From Ideonella_A sakaiensis_A (lineage in GTDB: Bacteria; Pseudomonadota; Gammaproteobacteria; Burkholderiales; Burkholderiaceae_C), in NCBI RefSeq assembly GCF_048320135.1, contig NZ_CP182947.1, forward strand, positions 2,790,001-2,854,000: a stretch of 64,000 nucleotides of DNA. Reading direction: 5' to 3'. The notes under the pieces are model-generated. The model ran no database searches and was not told where the DNA came from. It saw only the letters and a program-made list of their open reading frames with translations. This document shows, piece by piece, positions 1 through 7,431 of this stretch. The number at the start of each line of letters is the position of its first letter. The first letter of the stretch is position 1. A program made the translations under genes and the position numbers.

Positions 1-324
1 GTGCGGCTGACGACCGGCGCCGAATTTGCCGCGGTCGGCGCCCGCCCGACGCCGCGCCAGCTGCAACGCGCCGAGCCGGTTGCTCGCGAGCTGCTCGAAC
101 TGCCGACGCCGGTCGAAGCCGAACCGTGGCACGGCTGGCGGCCGTGCACCGTCGACATGAAGCCGGTGATCGGCGCCAGCCGTGAGCCCGGCCTATGGTT
201 CGATTTCGGCCACGGCCACCAGGGCTTCACGCTCGGCCCGGCCAGCGGCCGGCTGCTCGCCGATTTGGTCGACGGCGAAACGCCTTTTGTCGACGCCGCG
301 CCGTTTTCGCCGGCGCGTTTTTGA
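1..324 (+). CDS. D-amino acid dehydrogenase-like FAD oxidoreductase, C-terminal part (partial)
   Basis: The reading frame is open at the left edge, so only the last 107 codons are present. The end of the protein carries the run PVIGASREPGLWFDFGHGHQ followed by FTLGPASGRLLADL, which is typical of the C-terminal FAD-contacting segment of DadA/glycine-oxidase type DAO-family flavoproteins. These enzymes oxidatively deaminate D-amino acids or related secondary amines at the membrane. The substrate cannot be inferred from this fragment. The gene converges with the arsenic operon, with only 12 bases between the two stop codons and no obvious terminator. Confidence 0.75.
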   Translation: MRLTTGAEFAAVGARPTPRQLQRAEPVARELLELPTPVEAEPWHGWRPCTVDMKPVIGASREPGLWFDFGHGHQGFTLGPASGRLLADLVDGETPFVDAAPFSPARF

Positions 325-336
325 GCAGGCGCGCCT

Positions 337-1044
337 TCAAGATACCGGACTGTCTTCGCTGCCCGAGGCCTCGATCACGTTCGGATGGCCGGCCGGATGC
401 CGCCGTGGCTCGAGCGCACGGTGGATCAGCAGCCCGATCGCCGCACCGGCAAATTGCGCCAGCACGAAGCCGGTTGCGCTGGCCGGCGCGATGCCGGCAA
501 AGCTGTCGCTGAACATGCGCCCGAAGACCGCCGCCGGATTGGCAAACGACGTCGATGCGGTGAACCAGTAGGCCGCGCCAATGTAGGCCGCCACCATCAC
601 TGCAGCGCGGCCTGCCGGCGCACGCAGGATCACCAGCAGCAGACCGGCTGCGGCGACCACCTCTGCGATCAGCTGGCCGCTGCCGCTGCGCAGCTTGGCC
701 GATACCTGCAGGATCGCCAGATCGAACATCGCATGCGCCAGCCAGGCGCCGAGCAGCGCACCGACCAGCTGCGCCGCGACATACGGCAACAGCGCCGCCT
801 TCGGCAGATCGCCTCGCCACGCCATCACCGCGCTGACCGCCGGATTGAAATGCGCGCCGCTGATCGGCCCGAAAACCTCGATCAGGATGTACAGCCCGCC
901 GACGGTGGCCAGTGCATTGGCGAGCAGCGCGATCGCGACATTGCCGCCGGCCAGCCGCTCGCCCATGATGCCGGAGCCGATCACGACCGCGAGCAGCAGC
1001 GCGGTGCCGAGCGCCTCGGCGGCGAGCTTGCGCGGAAGATCCAT
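337..1044 (-). CDS. aqpS: Aquaglyceroporin of the arsenic operon (AqpS-like)
   Basis: 235-residue MIP-family channel. Both pore signatures are visible: NPA at about residues 67-69 (HFNPAV) and again at about 169-171 (FANPAA), with six hydrophobic segments around them. The ATG is 3 bases after the arsC stop, and the GAGGAG ribosome site lies inside the end of arsC, so the two are translationally coupled. In Sinorhizobium meliloti AqpS in an ars operon lets As(III), made by ArsC, leave the cell down its gradient. No ArsB or Acr3 pump is present here, so the same role is inferred. The frame opens further upstream to 1296, but that part overlaps arsC. Confidence 0.85.
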   Translation of the reverse strand: MDLPRKLAAEALGTALLLAVVIGSGIMGERLAGGNVAIALLANALATVGGLYILIEVFGPISGAHFNPAVSAVMAWRGDLPKAALLPYVAAQLVGALLGAWLAHAMFDLAILQVSAKLRSGSGQLIAEVVAAAGLLLVILRAPAGRAAVMVAAYIGAAYWFTASTSFANPAAVFGRMFSDSFAGIAPASATGFVLAQFAGAAIGLLIHRALEPRRHPAGHPNVIEASGSEDSPVS

Positions 1045-1046
1045 CG

Positions 1047-1589
1047 TCAGCTCCTCGCGATCTCGGCCAGTGCCTGCTGCAGCGCCGCCCGGTCCATCGT
1101 CTCGATCGGCAACTGCAGCAATTGCAGCATCCGGTAGCCGATCGCCTGCCGCGTCAGTTCGAAGGCGCGCCGCTTGCCCTCCTCGCCGCCGTCGGCATTC
1201 GACGGGTCCGGATAACCCCAATGCACCTTGACCGGCTGGGCACCAGCGCTGCCGCCGAAAAATACCGGGCATTGCTCGGCGGCCGCGCTGTCGCAAACGG
1301 TGATGACGATCGCCAACGGCGGCGCACCGGCAGGGCTGAATTCATCCCAGCTCTTGCTGCGCAGCCCGTCGGTGGCGATGCCTGCGGATTGCAGCGCCTG
1401 CAGCGCAAACGGGTTGATGCGTCCGCTCGGCGCGCTGCCGGCGCTGTGGCCGCGCAGCGGGCGGCCGAGCCGGCCGGCCCAGTGGTTCAGCATCGCCTCG
1501 CCGAGCACGCTGCGCGCCGAATTGTGGGTGCACAACACGAGCACGTGGCTGAGCGCGGCCGGGCCGCCGGCCGGGAATGCGCGAGTCAC
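1047..1589 (-). CDS. arsC: Arsenate reductase, low-molecular-weight tyrosine phosphatase type
   Basis: 180 residues. The phosphatase loop CTHNSARS (Cys20 to Arg26, CX5R) is followed by two further cysteines at about 99 and 107 in VCDSAAAEQCP. This is the arrangement used by thioredoxin-coupled ArsC to relay a disulfide while reducing As(V) to As(III). The chosen start is a GTG whose last two bases are the first two of the upstream TGA stop (GTGA overlap). An ATG-containing frame continues further upstream but would run through arsI. Its product would feed the AqpS channel encoded next. Confidence 0.88.
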   Translation of the reverse strand: MTRAFPAGGPAALSHVLVLCTHNSARSVLGEAMLNHWAGRLGRPLRGHSAGSAPSGRINPFALQALQSAGIATDGLRSKSWDEFSPAGAPPLAIVITVCDSAAAEQCPVFFGGSAGAQPVKVHWGYPDPSNADGGEEGKRRAFELTRQAIGYRMLQLLQLPIETMDRAALQQALAEIARS

Positions 1590-2029
1590 CGCGCGGGCGC
1601 GCCGACCGCGCAGCAGGCCGGCTGTTCGTCGGTGCCGCTGTTGCTGCGTTGCGGCTGATGGAAGACCGGGATGTCCGCCAGCGTGTGGAACTGCTCCCAG
1701 GCGATGCCTTGCGGGTCGGTCAGCCAGTATTTGTCGCTGCGCGCATAACAACAGGTCGTCTGGCCGGCGTCGAGCAGCGACATGTCGGCGGCTCGGGCGC
1801 GTGCCTCGAGTTCGCGCAGTTCTTCATCGCTGTCGGTCTGGAAGCCGAGGTGATCGACGCCCGGCTCGCCGCCGCGTGCAGAGATCGCGAAATTGATGCG
1901 CGGGTCGTCGAGCATCCACTTGGCATAGTCGCCCTCGACGCGGCTCGGCTCGGCGCCGAACAGCTGCGAATAGAAGGTGATGCTTTTTGCCAGGTCTTCG
2001 ACGTGGGCATGGACGTGGAAACGTTTCAT
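1586..2029 (-). CDS. arsI: ArsI/CadI-type glyoxalase-fold C-As lyase
   Basis: 147-residue vicinal-oxygen-chelate protein. It keeps the features of ArsI, the Fe(II) dioxygenase that breaks the carbon-arsenic bond of trivalent organoarsenicals: likely metal ligands His5, His60 and Glu112, and the vicinal Cys93-Cys94 pair in TTCCYARSDKYW. A second CC pair sits near residue 139, as in many family members. The start at 2029 has an AGGAG site 9 bases upstream. A longer frame to 2092 lacks this and is not preferred. Some relatives are annotated only as cadmium-induced CadI, so the organoarsenical role is inferred from the cysteines and the neighbours. Confidence 0.85.
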   Translation of the reverse strand: MKRFHVHAHVEDLAKSITFYSQLFGAEPSRVEGDYAKWMLDDPRINFAISARGGEPGVDHLGFQTDSDEELRELEARARAADMSLLDAGQTTCCYARSDKYWLTDPQGIAWEQFHTLADIPVFHQPQRSNSGTDEQPACCAVGAPAR

Positions 2030-2054
2030 CGTGTGCTCCTTTGGCGGGTAGTGA

Positions 2055-2381
2055 TCAGCTTTCGCAGCTGCGGGCGTCTGCCCCGACGACACAGCTGTCG
2101 CCCTGGCAGCAGTTTTCGGTCAGATAGCCGATCAGCGCATTCATCCGCTGGTAGGCCGCGCGGTAGATGATGTGCCGGCTGGCGCGCTCCTGCGTCACCA
2201 GCCCGGCGTTGCTCAATTCCTTCAGATGGAAGGACAAGGTGTTCTGCGGGATGCCGAGCCCCTCGGCCATTGCGCCCGGGGTCAGCCCGCGCTCGCCGGT
2301 CACGACAAGGGCACGAAAGACCTGCAGGCGGACCGGCTGGGCCAGTGCGGCAAGTGCACGTATGACTTCTGATTCATCCAT
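2055..2381 (-). CDS. arsR: ArsR-family metalloregulator
   Basis: 108-residue winged-helix repressor, first gene of the ars operon. The DNA-recognition region IPQNTLSFHLKELSNAGLV lies at about residues 44-62. There are no cysteines in the alpha-3 ELCVC position. Instead Cys91, Cys92 and Cys97 cluster in ENCCQGDSC after the last core helix, with another Cys at 106. This resembles the C-terminal As(III) site described for Acidithiobacillus ferrooxidans ArsR. Binding of As(III) would release the operator just upstream and induce arsI-arsC-aqpS. Confidence 0.9.
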   Translation of the reverse strand: MDESEVIRALAALAQPVRLQVFRALVVTGERGLTPGAMAEGLGIPQNTLSFHLKELSNAGLVTQERASRHIIYRAAYQRMNALIGYLTENCCQGDSCVVGADARSCES

Positions 2382-2382
2382 G

Positions 2383-2414
2383 GTTCCATGATATTGGAAC
2401 TATGGTGATAGTTC
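2383..2414. promoter_or_regulatory. ArsR operator: two overlapping inverted repeats
   Basis: Immediately upstream of arsR are two nested dyads. GTTCCA (2383-2388) pairs with TGGAAC (2395-2400) across six bases. GAACTAT (2397-2403) pairs perfectly with ATAGTTC (2408-2414) across four bases. The AT-rich region starts 2 bases before the arsR ATG, so a bound dimer would block its promoter or leader. Assignment as the ArsR site is inferred from position and symmetry. Confidence 0.65.
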
Positions 2415-2588
2415 AAGAGCCTTCGAGGGTCCGTTCCGTTACATCGGTCATCCGAGGTCGGGGGGTAATGCGCTTGCGCTCCCGACCTGTCGTCACCTGC
2501 GCCATCGCGACACTCGTCCTATCATCGACGCGCAGCGGTGCGGCAGTCGTGCCGGCCTGCCGATCGATCAATCACCAAGGAAAGATCC

Positions 2589-3566
2589 ATGCGCACACCA
2601 TCGCTTTCGATGCTGGTCTTCGCCGCCAGTCTCGGCCTTGCCGCAGCGCCCGCCCTGGCGCAGTCGAGTGCAACCGTGAAGGTCACGCCACTCGGCAGCC
2701 ATGCCGGCGAATTCTGCTCGCTCGACCGGGCGCTGGTATTCGAGGACCCGGACGGCACGCGCATCCTCTACGACGCCGGCCGCACCGTGCGCGGCGCGGC
2801 CGACCCGCGGCTCGGCCGCATCGATGCGGTGCTGCTGAGCCATGCGCATGGCGACCACCTCGGCGACATGATCCAGCCGTCGGAAAATGCCGGCAACTGC
2901 GGGCGGCCCGACTTCTCGGTCAAGGTCGCGCCGCGTTCGAATACCGTCGACATCACGGTCGGCAAGAAGGCCAAGCTGATCGTCGGCGGCGAGATGGCGA
3001 AATATTTCTCGACGAAGGTCAAGGAGGCTGGCGGCGATGCGTCGTCGGTCCAGCTGCTGCGTTTCGGCGCATCGACCAAGGTCGGCGGTGTTTCGGTCGC
3101 CGGCGTGCCCGCGGTCCATTCGAACGGCATCGATCCCGCATTCCTGAACAAGGACTTCGCCGATCTGCTTGAGGCCAATGGGCTGACCGCCTACATGGGC
3201 CCGCCGGGCGGCTTCGTATTGACCTTCAGCAATGGCCTGGTCGTCTATCTGTCCGGCGATACCGGCGTCACCGCCGAGCAGGAGATCGTCGTCAACAAGA
3301 TGTACAAGGCCAGGCTCGCGGTGCTGAACATCGGCGGCACCTTCACGACCGGCCCGCTCGAGGCGGCGCATGTGATCAACGAGCTGGTGAAGCCGAAGAC
3401 GGTGATCGCCTCGCATGCCAACGAGCCGGCAACCGAAGGCGGCAAGCTGCGCGCCGGCAGCAAGACCGAAGCCTTCGTGAAGGCGACGAAGGTGCCGGTC
3501 GTGTTGCCGTTGAGCGGGCGGACGATGGCGTTCGACGCCGGCGGCGCGTGCACCGACGGTTGCTGA
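2589..3566 (+). CDS. Secreted metallo-beta-lactamase-fold hydrolase
   Basis: 325 residues. A clear Sec signal peptide (MRTPSLSMLVFAASLGLAAA, cleavage after ...PALA) is followed by an MBL fold. The metal motif is SHAHGDHLGD, and YLSGDTG and IASHAN give later ligands. The overall layout resembles UlaG/YcfI-like MBL hydrolases more than beta-lactamases. The start at 2589 is preferred because it gives the signal peptide and has AAGGAA upstream. The substrate is unknown. It is divergent from the ars operon, but nothing links it to arsenic. Confidence 0.75.
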   Translation: MRTPSLSMLVFAASLGLAAAPALAQSSATVKVTPLGSHAGEFCSLDRALVFEDPDGTRILYDAGRTVRGAADPRLGRIDAVLLSHAHGDHLGDMIQPSENAGNCGRPDFSVKVAPRSNTVDITVGKKAKLIVGGEMAKYFSTKVKEAGGDASSVQLLRFGASTKVGGVSVAGVPAVHSNGIDPAFLNKDFADLLEANGLTAYMGPPGGFVLTFSNGLVVYLSGDTGVTAEQEIVVNKMYKARLAVLNIGGTFTTGPLEAAHVINELVKPKTVIASHANEPATEGGKLRAGSKTEAFVKATKVPVVLPLSGRTMAFDAGGACTDGC

Positions 3567-3585
3567 ACCACAGAGGAGCCGCGTA

Positions 3586-4287
3586 ATGAGTGACGAAGTC
3601 GTCAAGGCCGAGTGGGCCCCGATCGCGGATGGAGGCTTCGATGGCTGGCTGGCGCTGCCACCTGCCGGCAGCGGCCCCGGCCTGCTGCTGTGGCAGGAAG
3701 TCTTCGGCGTCAATGCGCACATCCGCCGCGTCGCCGAGCAATATGCGCTGGCCGGCTTCGTCGTGCTGGCGCCGGATATCTTCTGGCGCGAAGAGCGCCG
3801 GCTGGATCTCGGATACGAGGGCGCCGACCGCGAGCGCGGCCGTGCCATCGCGCAGGCGCTGCAGCGCGAGCAGTTGCAAGCCGATATCCGCGCGTCGGTC
3901 GACGCGCTGCGCTCCCATCCGGCCTGCGCAGGCAAGCGCGTCGGCACGATCGGTTATTGCCTCGGTGGGCGGCTTGCCTATCAGACCGCGGCGTGGGCGA
4001 CCGTCGATGCCGCGGTGGCCTACTATGGCGGCGGCATCCAGGACCAGCTCGGCCTGCTGCCGGAGATCTCCGCGCCACTGCAGTTCCACTATGCCGGGCG
4101 CGACCACCACATTCCGCAGGCCGCGATCGAGCAGGTGCGCACCGCGGTCGGCAACGCCGGCGAGGTGTTCGTCTATCCGGAAGCGCAGCACGGTTTCAAT
4201 TGCTGGGCGCGCTCGACCTACGATCCGGCCAGCGCAGCGCTGGCGCACGGCCGCAGCCTTGTTTTTCTGGCCGACAAGCTGTTCTGA
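3586..4287 (+). CDS. Dienelactone hydrolase family protein
   Basis: 233-residue alpha/beta hydrolase of the DLH family. The catalytic triad is visible: Cys125 in GYCLGG, Asp173 in GRDHH and His202 in QHGFNC. Glu38 (QEVFG) fits the glutamate that activates the cysteine in ClcD. Family members hydrolyse dienelactone in the chlorocatechol/protocatechuate routes, but many act on other esters. No ortho-cleavage genes are nearby, so the substrate is open. It follows the MBL gene by 19 bases with a GAGGAG site. Confidence 0.85.
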   Translation: MSDEVVKAEWAPIADGGFDGWLALPPAGSGPGLLLWQEVFGVNAHIRRVAEQYALAGFVVLAPDIFWREERRLDLGYEGADRERGRAIAQALQREQLQADIRASVDALRSHPACAGKRVGTIGYCLGGRLAYQTAAWATVDAAVAYYGGGIQDQLGLLPEISAPLQFHYAGRDHHIPQAAIEQVRTAVGNAGEVFVYPEAQHGFNCWARSTYDPASAALAHGRSLVFLADKLF

Positions 4288-4331
4288 GCGGCGTCGGCTC
4301 CCTCACCTCTTATTGACGTACCAGGCCGCCC

Positions 4332-4574
4332 ATGCCCGCCAGAAACCACGAAATCCATCTGCAGCGCCTTGTCTCGGCGCGCCACGACAAGGGGCTGATC
4401 GAGCTTGGCGTCGAGGTGCTGGTGCAGCCACGCTCGGCGCGCGACGACCAGTCGGCCGGCTCGACGCTGGTGTTGCCGGTCGAACATGCGCGCACGCTGC
4501 TGATCCTGCTGAAGCAGCAGATCGCCGAGCTCGATCAGCTGCAGCCGCGCAGCCGCCGCTCCGGCCGAGCCTGA
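4332..4574 (+). CDS. Small conserved-looking hypothetical protein
   Basis: 80 residues, soluble and charged, with no signal peptide or membrane segment. The third codon positions are strongly GC-rich, like the neighbours, which supports coding. The central LIELGVEVLVQPRSARDDQS and the following STLVLPVEHARTLLILLKQQ look like a small alpha/beta domain. I do not recognise the family. No good ribosome site is visible before the ATG, so the exact start is uncertain. It sits between the dienelactone hydrolase and a small secreted protein gene. Confidence 0.55.
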   Translation: MPARNHEIHLQRLVSARHDKGLIELGVEVLVQPRSARDDQSAGSTLVLPVEHARTLLILLKQQIAELDQLQPRSRRSGRA

Positions 4575-4708
4575 TTCCGTCATTGCCGGGCGCAGGCGAG
4601 GCGCGTAGCATCGGCCGAGGCACTGCGGTGCCGACGCGCGCATCCGGCCGACGGGCGGGCCGGCGGTGCAGATCGTCTCGCTGCCCGCATCATCACGAGG
4701 AGAGCCCC

Positions 4709-4954
4709 ATGTCTGCGATCAAGACCCTGACCGCCATTGCTGCATTGCTGGTCGGCGGCGCCGCATTCGCCTTCCACTGCCCGGCCGACATGAAGAAGAT
4801 CGACGAGGCGCTGGCGAAGTCGCCGAAGATGAGCAACGAACAGATGGCCGAGGTGAAGAAGCTGCGTGCCGAAGGCGAGGCGCAGCACAAGGCCGGCAAG
4901 CACCAGGAAGCCGTCGACACGCTGGCCAAGGCGATGAAGATGCTCGGCGCGTAG
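4709..4954 (+). CDS. Small secreted helical protein
   Basis: 81 residues with a signal peptide (MSAIKTLTAIAALLVGGAAF, cleavage near AFA-FHC). The mature peptide has about 60 residues and is Lys/Glu/Ala-rich: one Cys just after the cleavage site (HCPADMKKIDEAL), then an amphipathic pattern (EAQHKAGKHQEAVDTLAKAM) resembling one TPR-like helical hairpin. A GAGGAGAG ribosome site lies upstream. Function unknown; a periplasmic location is inferred. The Cys does not sit in a lipobox. Confidence 0.7.
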   Translation: MSAIKTLTAIAALLVGGAAFAFHCPADMKKIDEALAKSPKMSNEQMAEVKKLRAEGEAQHKAGKHQEAVDTLAKAMKMLGA

Positions 4955-4976
4955 CAAACGGCGCCGCCCGGCCGGC

Positions 4977-5861
4977 TCAGCTGCCGGCTCGCGGCTTGCC
5001 GAGCGCGTTCAGCGGGATCTTCAGGTAGCTGATGCCGTCTTCCTCGGCCGGTGGCAGCCGGCCGGCGCGGATATTGACCTGCAGCGACGGCAGGATCAGC
5101 GTCGGCACCTCGAGCGTTGCATCGCGCGCGGTGCGCATCGCGACGAATTCGTCTTCGCTGATGCCGTCGCGCACATGGATATTGTTTGCACGCTGTTCGG
5201 CGACGGTGGTCTGCCACGCGGCGGGCCGACCTTTCGGATAGTCGTGGCAGACATACATCACCGTCTGCGGCGGCAGTTCGAGGATGCGGCGGATCGAGCG
5301 GTACAACGTGCGCGCATCGCCGCCAGGAAAATCGGCCCGTGCGGTGCCGACATCGGGCAAGAACAGCGTATCGCCGACAAACACCGCGTCGTCGACGACA
5401 TAGGCCATGTCGGCCGGCGTGTGGCCGGGCACCAGCAGTGCCGTCACCTCCACCTCGCCGATCCGGAAAACCTCGCCGTCGGTGAACAGGTGATCGAACT
5501 GCGCACCGTCGGGCAGGAAATTGCGCTCGAGGTTGTACAGCTTCTTGAACGTCGCCTGCACCTCGCGGATGTGCTCGCCGATCGCGATCCGGCCACCGAC
5601 CTTGTCCTGCAGATAACGCGCGCCCGACAAATGGTCGGCATGGGCGTGGGTCTCGAGGATCCACTGCACCTGCAGCCCTTGCTCGCGCACCGCGGCGAGC
5701 AACCGGTCGGCCTGCACCGTCGCCGTACCGCCGGACTTCAGGTCGAAATCGAGCACCGGATCGACGATCGCCGCGCATCGGGTGGCGTTGTCGACGATCA
5801 GGTACGAGACGGTCCAGGTCTTGTCGTCGAAGAAGGCCTGCACGCTGGTTCGATTGCTCAT
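4977..5861 (-). CDS. blh: Persulfide dioxygenase, Blh/ETHE1-like MBL-fold enzyme
   Basis: 294 residues. The iron/zinc motif THAHADHLSG is at about residues 71-80, with PGHTPADMAY, FVGDTLF and CHDYPKGR supplying the remaining ligands. This is the bacterial persulfide dioxygenase class, which oxidises glutathione persulfide to sulfite during sulfide detoxification. In Xylella and Agrobacterium this enzyme (Blh) is under BigR control, and here it is divergent from a bigR homologue with only 100 bases between the two starts. That context raises confidence over a generic MBL call. Confidence 0.85.
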   Translation of the reverse strand: MSNRTSVQAFFDDKTWTVSYLIVDNATRCAAIVDPVLDFDLKSGGTATVQADRLLAAVREQGLQVQWILETHAHADHLSGARYLQDKVGGRIAIGEHIREVQATFKKLYNLERNFLPDGAQFDHLFTDGEVFRIGEVEVTALLVPGHTPADMAYVVDDAVFVGDTLFLPDVGTARADFPGGDARTLYRSIRRILELPPQTVMYVCHDYPKGRPAAWQTTVAEQRANNIHVRDGISEDEFVAMRTARDATLEVPTLILPSLQVNIRAGRLPPAEEDGISYLKIPLNALGKPRAGS

Positions 5862-5888
5862 GGTGTGCTTGCTCCGGGCGGATTCAAT

Positions 5889-5920
5889 CTATTGACAAAT
5901 AGTATATGAAAGAATAAACT
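5889..5920 (+). promoter_or_regulatory. bigR promoter with overlapping operator-like dyad
   Basis: A near-consensus sigma-70 promoter is readable: TTGACA at 5892-5897, a 17-base spacer and TAAACT at 5915-5920, pointing toward bigR. The -35 box sits inside an inverted repeat CTATT-gaca-AATAG (5889-5902), in an AT-rich island that contrasts with the GC-rich surroundings. On the other strand TATACT (5901-5906) could be a -10 for the divergent persulfide dioxygenase gene. Autoregulation of both sides by BigR is inferred. Confidence 0.65.
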
Positions 5921-5961
5921 GTAGCAAGTGCAGACCCCCTTTGGCAAAACGGACGAGCGTC

Positions 5962-6294
5962 ATGGCTGATTCCCCCACCACCCCCCGGATCGACCCGGCC
6001 GCGCTGCGGCAGGCGGCCGGCGACGCCGTGGCCGCGCTGAAGGTGCTGGCCAATGAAGACCGCTTGCTGCTGCTGTGCCAGCTGTCGCAGGGCGAGATGT
6101 GCGTCGGCGACCTCGAGCAGGAACTCGATATCCGCCAGCCGACCTTGTCGCAGCAGCTCGCGGTGTTGCGCGCCGAAGGCGTCGTCGATACCCGGCGCGA
6201 CGGCAAGCGGATCTTCTACAGCGTCGCCGACTCGAAGGTGTTGCAACTGCTCGACGTCCTCTATCAACAGTATTGCCCGAAGGAACAAGCATGA
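5962..6294 (+). CDS. bigR: Sulfide/persulfide-sensing repressor, BigR/SqrR type
   Basis: 110-residue ArsR-family winged-helix protein. It has the two cysteines that define the persulfide sensors BigR and SqrR: Cys47 in GEMCVGDLE and Cys105 in LYQQYCP. Oxidation or polysulfide bridging of this pair releases DNA in characterised homologues. The recognition region is IRQPTLSQQLAVLRAEGVV. The ATG at 5962 is preferred; a TTG at 5941 in the same frame would add seven residues. The stop overlaps the next gene by ATGA. Confidence 0.88.
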   Translation: MADSPTTPRIDPAALRQAAGDAVAALKVLANEDRLLLLCQLSQGEMCVGDLEQELDIRQPTLSQQLAVLRAEGVVDTRRDGKRIFYSVADSKVLQLLDVLYQQYCPKEQA

Positions 6295-6725
6295 CGATCG
6301 ACTGGACTGTGTTCACCCCCCGGTCGGCACTTGCCGGCGGCCTGCTGATCGGCCTTGCCGCAGCGATGTTCGTGCTGCTGAACGGCCGCATCGCCGGCAT
6401 CAGCGGCGTGCTCGGCGGCCTGCTGCAGCCGAAGCCGGGCGACATCGGCTGGCGGCTTGCCTTCGTGCTGGGGCTGCTCGCCGCACCGGCCGTCTACCTG
6501 CTCGCGACGGCGCTGCCGGCAATCGAGATCGAGGCCGGATGGGGCGCGCTGGTGCTGGCCGGTTTGCTGGTGGGTATCGGCACGCGCTACGGATCGGGCT
6601 GCACCAGCGGCCATGGGGTCTGCGGGATTTCGCGCTTTTCGCCACGTTCGCTGGTCGCGACCGCGACCTTCATGGCCGCCGGTTTTGTCGCCGTCTTCAT
6701 CATCCGCCACCTGCTGGGCATCTGA
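6291..6725 (+). CDS. pmpA: YeeE/YedE-family transporter, first half (PmpA-like)
   Basis: 144 residues, about four membrane segments. The hallmark GSGCTSGHGVCG segment carries the conserved cysteines that bind thiosulfate- or persulfide-type sulfur in YeeE proteins. It begins on the bigR stop (ATGA), so it belongs to the bigR transcript. In other BigR operons two half-size YeeE proteins (PmpA/PmpB) import or move sulfur species. The split form is complete only with the next gene. Confidence 0.83.
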   Translation: MTIDWTVFTPRSALAGGLLIGLAAAMFVLLNGRIAGISGVLGGLLQPKPGDIGWRLAFVLGLLAAPAVYLLATALPAIEIEAGWGALVLAGLLVGIGTRYGSGCTSGHGVCGISRFSPRSLVATATFMAAGFVAVFIIRHLLGI

Positions 6726-6734
6726 GGAGCCGTC

Positions 6735-7172
6735 ATGTTGTATCTCGTCACTTCCTGGCTCGCCGGACTGGTCTTCGGCATCGGACTGATCGTCTCCGGC
6801 ATGGCCAATCCGGCCAAGGTGCTCGGTTTTCTCGATCTTGCCGGCCAATGGGATCCGTCGCTGGCCTTCGTGATGGCCGGCGCGATCGCGGTCGGTGTCG
6901 TTGCCTTCGCGATCGCACGCCGCCGCAATACCTCGCTGATCGGCCTGGATATGAAGCTGCCGACCGCCAGCGGCCTTGACCGCCGCCTGATCGGCGGCTC
7001 GGTGCTGTTCGGCGTCGGCTGGGGCATCGCCGGCTTCTGCCCGGGCCCGGCGCTGGTGGCGCTCGGCATGGGCCACGTCAAGGCGCTGGTCTTCGTATTG
7101 GCGATGCTCGCCGGGATGGCGATGTTCGAGTTGCTGAAACGGCGCGAGGCTGCAACGCCCGCCAAGGCATAA
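6735..7172 (+). CDS. pmpB: YeeE/YedE-family transporter, second half (PmpB-like)
   Basis: 145 residues. Membrane segments begin at the N-terminus (SWLAGLVFGIGLIVSGM), and GWGIAGFCPGPALVALG carries the second conserved cysteine loop. It lies 9 bases after pmpA with GAGGAG upstream. Together the pair matches one full-length YeeE transporter. The C-terminus is short and charged. Role in moving reduced sulfur species toward the persulfide dioxygenase is inferred from the operon. Confidence 0.82.
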   Translation: MLYLVTSWLAGLVFGIGLIVSGMANPAKVLGFLDLAGQWDPSLAFVMAGAIAVGVVAFAIARRRNTSLIGLDMKLPTASGLDRRLIGGSVLFGVGWGIAGFCPGPALVALGMGHVKALVFVLAMLAGMAMFELLKRREAATPAKA

Positions 7173-7194
7173 CAGGGTTTTCTCCCACTGATAT

Positions 7195-7208
7195 TGCGGT
7201 TAACCGCA
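7195..7208. promoter_or_regulatory. 14-bp perfect palindrome upstream of tctBA
   Basis: TGCGGTTAACCGCA is fully self-complementary and lies about 225 bases upstream of tctB, in a 259-base gap with no gene. A symmetric protein-binding site for the tct operon, or a site terminating reading from pmpB, would both fit. No T-run follows, so a regulator site is preferred. Confidence 0.4.
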
Positions 7209-7337
7209 GGTCGGCCCGACTGCAACACTCCCACAACACCCAGTCGTCAAGAACCCCTTTTCCTAGGACAATCCTGGGTCCGGCGGAAACGTCCGGGCAT
7301 GCCCTCGCAAGCAGGGCGAACGGGTTCTGGTAATGCA

Positions 7338-7386
7338 GCGCCCGAGATGAACAGACCATCTGCGATCTCGAACTCGACTCGGGCGC
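7338..7386 (+). promoter_or_regulatory. Leader hairpin upstream of tctB
   Basis: GCGCCCGAG (7338-7346) pairs perfectly with CTCGGGCGC (7378-7386) around a 31-base loop, 45 bases before the tctB ATG. A nine-base GC-rich stem could form in the 5' leader RNA. No known riboswitch consensus is recognised. Confidence 0.35.
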
Positions 7387-7431
7387 GGTGACAAGGGGCC
7401 TCGGGCCGCCGACGACAGTGAGGGGAGAGGG

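Noticed and set aside
2402..3172. 256-codon frame starting at the ars operator
   Set aside because: Overlaps the secreted MBL protein in another phase and has no recognisable domain.
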